In this document: positions 6,293 through 10,000 of the stretch, in pieces
Layout: each line of letters opens with the position of its first letter
How positions within the stretch are numbered: the stretch's first letter is position 1
NCBI RefSeq assembly: GCF_020217005.1
Contig: NZ_JAIWOI010000361.1
Location: forward strand, 1-10,000
Length of the DNA stretch: 10,000 nt
Direction of reading: 5' to 3'
Source: Rheinheimera sp.
GTDB taxonomy: Bacteria > Pseudomonadota > Gammaproteobacteria > Enterobacterales > Alteromonadaceae
Notes under the pieces: model-generated
What the model saw: the letters and a program-made list of their open reading frames with translations, nothing else
Told to the model about the DNA's origin: nothing
Databases searched by the model: none
Program-made: the position numbers and the translations under genes

Positions 6293-7620
6293 TGAAACGT
6301 TTTGTCTGGCCATTGACGCTATTATCGTTCAGTCCTGTGCTGGTGCTGGCTGACTCTGTCAGTTATCAGCAAGATGTTGCAGGGAAGCCGCTGAAACTGC
6401 AGTTGGAAGGCGTCAGCCAAAAGGACTGGCAGGCCAGACTACCTCAGTTTCAGCACTGGTTAACTGAGGCTAAACCAAAACAGCATGAGTTAATTCAGCT
6501 CTGTGAAGAATGGCGTGCTTTAAGCCAACAAAGTTACAGCTGCCGTTTAGGAGCTATAGCACAGCAATGGCAGCACGCCGTAAAAAGCCAGGTGTTGCCG
6601 GATAGAGTGGAGTTACGCCGTCAAACCAGAGCCATTGAGCAGCAAGTCGTTTCAGCAGCTAACTACAATACTGTGGTCTGGCAGTTGGACGGCTTAGCTA
6701 ATGCACGGCTGCTGGATGATACCGCTGTACTGCTAAAAAGCTGGTTCCCAGAGTTAAAGCAAATGGATCTGCAATCTGGTGTCAGCCGATTGGTATGGTC
6801 TGATGCACTTAGCACAAAGCTGAGTCTGGGTACTGAACAGCCGTTGTTACAGCAACTGCAACTGAATTCAGTGGCTTTAGCTCAGACTGAAACTGCTAAT
6901 GCTCAGCAAGGGTACAAAGTGTCGTACCGGACTTTTAGCCCGCTATTGAATCCTGCAGAAGGCTGGCCAGTGGAATACGGCCCAACAGCCACAGTGTTGG
7001 CTAAAGATGCAGTCACAGCCTATTTACTGGCGCAAAGTCTGGCGGTGCTGGACTTGAAGCAGGGCCAGCAGCTGACCGATCAACAGCAGGCCGCAGCTTT
7101 AATCAAAACTGACTCGGCCAACTGGTATGCATCCAACTCCTGGTATGACTATCTGGCGGACAAAAGCCAAAGTCAGCAGCAGGGGCTGCAAATTAGCTAT
7201 CAGTTGCCCAAATTCAGTGATGGAAATTACAAAAGACCTTATGTTTCGGTATGGCTGACCGATCAGCAGAAAAAACCTGTACGCCAATTGAGTTTGGTCG
7301 GCCAGCAAAGCCGCTGGTATCAGGAGCTGAATCACTGGTGGCGCCGGTTGGGTCGGAAAAATCCGGAGCAAATAGATCAGATTGCCGGAGCCACCCAAAA
7401 ACCTGGCACTTATCAGCTGCAGTGGGATGGTCGTGATCAGCAAGGTGCTGTGGTGCCATGGGGTCAGTACCAGTTGCATCTGGAAGTGGCGCGTGAGCAT
7501 GGTGGCCATGAACATTTAACTCTGCCGCTGAATTGGCAAGCCGATCTGAAGCCATTAGAGCTACAAGGTAAAGCTGAACTGGGGCTGGTGCGCCTGCAGC
7601 TTCAGAGCAAAGATGGCTAA
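6292..7620 (+). CDS. DUF2271 protein with N-terminal degenerate ApbE-like domain
   Basis: Predicted periplasmic protein, 442 residues, with signal peptide MKRFVWPLTLLSFSPVLVLA cut before Asp21. Residues about 300-415 fit DUF2271: RPYVSVWLTD, a central LNHWWRRLGR and the closing GTYQLQWDGRD, WGQYQLHLEVAREHGGHEH. Residues about 30-256 look like an ApbE flavin transferase that has lost activity: WQLDGLANA (128-138 region) for LDLGGIAKG, LQSGVSRLVW for LVNAGGD, LLNPAEGWPVEYG (218-230) for IIDPRTGRPV, and TVLAKDAVTAYLLAQSLAVLD (split here only for description) with Tyr244 and Gln248 where active enzymes have the metal-binding Asp and Thr. The ATG overlaps the previous stop by one base (TAATG), indicating translational coupling; no strong ribosome binding site is present. 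The protein is rich in glutamine. DUF2271 proteins are often found near PepSY and ApbE genes, hinting at flavin-dependent redox in metal uptake. Confidence 0.78.
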   Translation: MKRFVWPLTLLSFSPVLVLADSVSYQQDVAGKPLKLQLEGVSQKDWQARLPQFQHWLTEAKPKQHELIQLCEEWRALSQQSYSCRLGAIAQQWQHAVKSQVLPDRVELRRQTRAIEQQVVSAANYNTVVWQLDGLANARLLDDTAVLLKSWFPELKQMDLQSGVSRLVWSDALSTKLSLGTEQPLLQQLQLNSVALAQTETANAQQGYKVSYRTFSPLLNPAEGWPVEYGPTATVLAKDAVTAYLLAQSLAVLDLKQGQQLTDQQQAAALIKTDSANWYASNSWYDYLADKSQSQQQGLQISYQLPKFSDGNYKRPYVSVWLTDQQKKPVRQLSLVGQQSRWYQELNHWWRRLGRKNPEQIDQIAGATQKPGTYQLQWDGRDQQGAVVPWGQYQLHLEVAREHGGHEHLTLPLNWQADLKPLELQGKAELGLVRLQLQSKDG

Positions 7621-7643
7621 TTTTTAAACATAAAATTCCTGTT

Positions 7644-7697
7644 GAGTTGCCTCCCAACTCCTGTTGTTCTCCCTATTCTCTGGATAGGGAGTTTTTT
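7644..7697 (+). terminator. Intrinsic terminator of the three-gene unit, preceded by a second hairpin
   Basis: CTCCCTAT (7669-7676) / ATAGGGAG (7684-7691), a perfect eight-base stem with loop TCTCTGG, is followed by six T (7692-7697). Just upstream GAGTTG (7644-7649) / CAACTC (7655-7660) forms another perfect stem with loop CCTCC, which may protect the 3' end of the transcript. The terminator isolates the receptor gene, which has its own promoter. Confidence 0.9.
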
Positions 7698-7751
7698 GCG
7701 TTCTTAAATTATAACTCATTGATATATATAAAAATAAATTGAACTTTATTG

Positions 7752-7780
7752 TTGAGAATAATTCTCATTTGATCTAGGAT
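7752..7780 (+). promoter_or_regulatory. Sigma70-type promoter of the TonB-dependent receptor gene
   Basis: TTGAGA (7752-7757) and TAGGAT (7775-7780) are 17 bases apart, with a Fur box in the spacer. An A/T-rich stretch (about 7705-7750) immediately upstream could act as an UP element. Bases 7757-7777 match 4511-4531 at 20 of 21 positions. Transcription should begin near 7787. In the leader, TGTGG (7791-7795) / CCACA (7801-7805) can form a small 5' hairpin. Confidence 0.7.
7753..7767. promoter_or_regulatory. Fur box of the receptor gene
   Basis: TGAGAAT-A-ATTCTCA is a perfect 7-1-7 inverted repeat of the Fur type, with a third hexamer-like CATTTG continuing to the right. It overlaps the -35 and spacer of the promoter, the expected place for iron-dependent repression. 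Confidence 0.8.
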
Positions 7781-7832
7781 GACGCCATCCTGTGGACTTA
7801 CCACACCTCTTTAGCTCGTCAAGGAGAGCTTC

Positions 7833-10000
7833 ATGCCCTGTTCTAAAACTTTAATTGCTGTTGCTATCAGCAGCTTATTTTCCACCTCCCTGTTGGCAGA
7901 AGTTGCAGCTGAACAGGCGACAAAAGATTTGTCGCAACTGGATGCAGTGACAGTTACTGCCACTGCGCTTGAAGATAAAAAATCGACCACAGCTAATAGC
8001 ACAGTGATTAAAGCTAAGCAGCTGGAACAGCAGCAGGTGCAACGTTTAGAAGATATGGTGCGTTATATCCCAGGCGTCAGCTTAACTGACCAGGGCCGTT
8101 TTGGTTCTGCTGGCTTTAATATTCGTGGCCTGGAAGGCAATCAGGTGGCTATTACAGTGGACGGTTTGTCTGTAGGTGAAACCTTAAACCCGCCCACTTA
8201 TGCTTTTTATGATTTCTTTGCTGCAGGTCGTGGTGGTATAGACCCTGATGCGGTGAAACAAATTGAAATCGTTAAAGGCGCTGATGCCATAGCTGCGGGC
8301 AGTGGTTCCTTAGGGGGCGCCGTACTTTTTGTCACTAAAGATGCTGCAGATTACTTAGAAGCAGAAGGCAACGATACTTTTGTCCGGTTAAAAGCGGCTT
8401 ACAGTGGTGCTAATGATGAAACTCAGGGCACTGTGACTTTGGCAAACCGCAGCGGCAAGCTGGAAGCTTTGGCCGTGCTGACCAAGCGTGAAGGCCACGA
8501 AATGGAAAACTACGCCGACTCAGCCGAACGTCAGGCCATTACAGGTTCTGGCCGCCCTGTTGCGGATCCGCAGGACAACAGCAGCCACAATCTGCTGACC
8601 AAATTAAAGTACCAACTGACAGAGATTCAGGATATAGGCCTGACCGCTGAGTTATTTAAAGCAGATATCGACACCAACAACTTATCCTGGTTAAGCCGCA
8701 GTTACCTGACCCGTAGCAGTGACGACCAGCAGGAACGTAGCCGTATTGGTTTAAACTACAATTGGTTAGCGGGTCATCAGTGGTTTGACGCTTTTTCTAC
8801 TAGTCTGGATTATCAGAAAACCAATAACGACGCTTTCACCCTGATGTTGGCCCCTGCCAGTGCCGCCCGTTTATGTACCACTGGCCCTTGTTACCGCAGT
8901 GAAGACCGCGATTACCAGCAAGACTTGCTGAAATGGGCTTTTGCTTTGGATAAAGAGCTGCACAGTCAGGGCAGCAGCCATCAACTGGTGTATGGTGGTG
9001 CTCTGGAGCAAAAGTCGGTTGATTTCTCCGCTATAGATACCAGTTATGTTGGCCAGACTATGGAAATTGCAAAGCAGGATATAGACCCTGACTTTGTGCC
9101 AGAGACTGACGCTGACTTATGGCATCTGTACGTACGTGACAGCATTAAATTTAACAACAGTGCTTTTAGTTTAACCAGTGGCCTGCGTTACGATCATGTG
9201 TCTTACAAACCTAAGTTAAATGATGGTTTTACCGATGTCACAGCGTCAGTGCAGGACAGCAGCTTCAGCGCTATGACAGGTCAGTTGGTGGGGAACTATC
9301 AACTGACAGAACAACAAAGTGTAGCGCTGCAGTTGGGCCGTGGTTTCCGTGCGCCAAGTACAGAAGAAATGTATTTTCAGACCTCATCCGTCAGCCGCAC
9401 TGAACAAGCCACTGGCACAGTGGTGACTGGTTTATATGGTTCTTTATCTAACCCCAATTTAGAAGCTGAGTACAGCACTAATCTGGAACTGGCTTACCAG
9501 TGGCAAGGTGATAACAGCAGGATCAAAGTGGCGCTGTTTAAAGATAACTACCGCGACATGATTGAAAATGTCACCAAAGTACAAAACCCGGGCACTGTCT
9601 ATGAAAGCTGCACCAGCTTCGGTTGTACTGTGACACAAGGCAACCCTTATACCATCAACGAAAACGTCGGTGATGTGGATGTGACAGGCGTAGAGCTGCA
9701 AGGGGCATGGCGCTTTAATCAAAGCTGGAGTGCTCAGTTCTCTTATAGCCATCATGAAGGCGAAAAAGACAATGGTGACCCGCTGATCACCATAAGCCCG
9801 GATAAACTGGTGGCTGGGGTCAGTTACCGCGCAACCGACTGGTGGAGTCTGGCGGCGAACCTGAGCTACACCTCAGAAACAAAAGATGAAGATGCCTATG
9901 AAACAGATGAAGATGGCACTCAGACTCCATTAGTGACCTATTTGCCAAAAAGCGCCACAGTGGTGGATTTAGTCAGCAATATGGAATTTGCAGACAGCTG
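7833..10000 (+). CDS. TonB-dependent outer-membrane receptor, heme/hemoglobin-receptor type (3'-truncated by window edge)
   Basis: Outer-membrane beta-barrel receptor that would take up an iron compound using TonB-ExbBD energy. The frame is open from ATG 7833 to the window end (722 codons) and continues beyond. SD AAGGAGAG at 7821-7828 supports the start. Signal peptide MPCSKTLIAVAISSLFSTSLLA is followed by a TonB-box-like DAVTVTA (37-43). The plug (about 55-165) has the heme-receptor pattern FNIRGLEGNQVAITVDG, AGRGGIDPDAVKQIEIVKGAD and GSGSLGGAV. The barrel includes the FRAP motif (505-508) and NPNLEAE (540-546), hallmarks of the heme-receptor group, but the stretch between them has no histidine, nor does the plug. 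Two CX4C pairs, CTTGPC (348-353) and CTSFGC (593-598), probably lie in surface loops. A Fur box in its own promoter and the upstream accessory operon support a role in iron acquisition; the substrate is uncertain. Confidence 0.88.
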   Translation, partial: MPCSKTLIAVAISSLFSTSLLAEVAAEQATKDLSQLDAVTVTATALEDKKSTTANSTVIKAKQLEQQQVQRLEDMVRYIPGVSLTDQGRFGSAGFNIRGLEGNQVAITVDGLSVGETLNPPTYAFYDFFAAGRGGIDPDAVKQIEIVKGADAIAAGSGSLGGAVLFVTKDAADYLEAEGNDTFVRLKAAYSGANDETQGTVTLANRSGKLEALAVLTKREGHEMENYADSAERQAITGSGRPVADPQDNSSHNLLTKLKYQLTEIQDIGLTAELFKADIDTNNLSWLSRSYLTRSSDDQQERSRIGLNYNWLAGHQWFDAFSTSLDYQKTNNDAFTLMLAPASAARLCTTGPCYRSEDRDYQQDLLKWAFALDKELHSQGSSHQLVYGGALEQKSVDFSAIDTSYVGQTMEIAKQDIDPDFVPETDADLWHLYVRDSIKFNNSAFSLTSGLRYDHVSYKPKLNDGFTDVTASVQDSSFSAMTGQLVGNYQLTEQQSVALQLGRGFRAPSTEEMYFQTSSVSRTEQATGTVVTGLYGSLSNPNLEAEYSTNLELAYQWQGDNSRIKVALFKDNYRDMIENVTKVQNPGTVYESCTSFGCTVTQGNPYTINENVGDVDVTGVELQGAWRFNQSWSAQFSYSHHEGEKDNGDPLITISPDKLVAGVSYRATDWWSLAANLSYTSETKDEDAYETDEDGTQTPLVTYLPKSATVVDLVSNMEFADS

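Noticed and set aside
7099..7657. Long minus-strand frames inside the DUF2271 gene
   Set aside because: They are antisense to a well-supported coding region, run across one another and show no recognisable domains or start signals.
7813..7830. AGCTC/GAGCT hairpin hiding the receptor gene's ribosome binding site
   Set aside because: Arms of only five bases around an eight-base loop are too weak to claim as a regulatory structure without conservation data.

Overview
The window reads as a chromosomal segment of a gammaproteobacterium, most likely an Alteromonadales-type marine or freshwater organism (Rheinheimera/Alishewanella-like is my best guess from protein flavour; this is inference, not a database match). 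The left end carries the 3' end of the atp operon: atpD (lacking only its first few codons) and atpC, closed by a strong intrinsic terminator, then glmU with its own terminator. In gammaproteobacteria the atp operon usually sits close to oriC, just downstream of gidAB-parAB.

The stretch 3303-3800 differs from the common atpC-glmU-glmS order: glmS is not next to glmU. It holds a near-perfect ParB-binding parS site (3438-3453, 15 of 16 bases of the classical consensus), a small minus-strand membrane protein gene (3484-3666) with a good ribosome binding site, and an 18-bp perfect inverted repeat (3755-3772) lying over an extended -10 in front of a YceB-like DUF1439 lipoprotein gene (3801-4373). 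That gene ends in an imperfect terminator, followed by a cluster of palindromes (4418-4464) that may be a dispersed intergenic repeat.

The right half is a two-transcript, apparently Fur-controlled accessory locus. Transcript 1 (promoter about 4506-4534) encodes three exported proteins packed tightly: a DUF4198 periplasmic protein, an eight-EF-hand protein built as an exact 139-residue tandem duplication, and a DUF2271 protein whose N-terminal two thirds looks like a catalytically dead ApbE (FAD:protein FMN transferase) domain. Transcript 2 (promoter about 7752-7780) encodes a TonB-dependent outer-membrane receptor of the heme/hemoglobin-receptor type, running off the right edge. The two promoters share a 21-bp block (20 of 21 identical) combining the Fur-like box with the region down to the -10, so the two units are probably co-regulated by iron. 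The simplest model is uptake of an iron compound or another metal at the outer membrane, with the three exported proteins handling the ligand or assisting redox release in the periplasm. The exact substrate cannot be read from the sequence.

No tRNA, rRNA, CRISPR, insertion sequence or prophage signal was seen. All genes appear intact apart from the two cut by the window edges.
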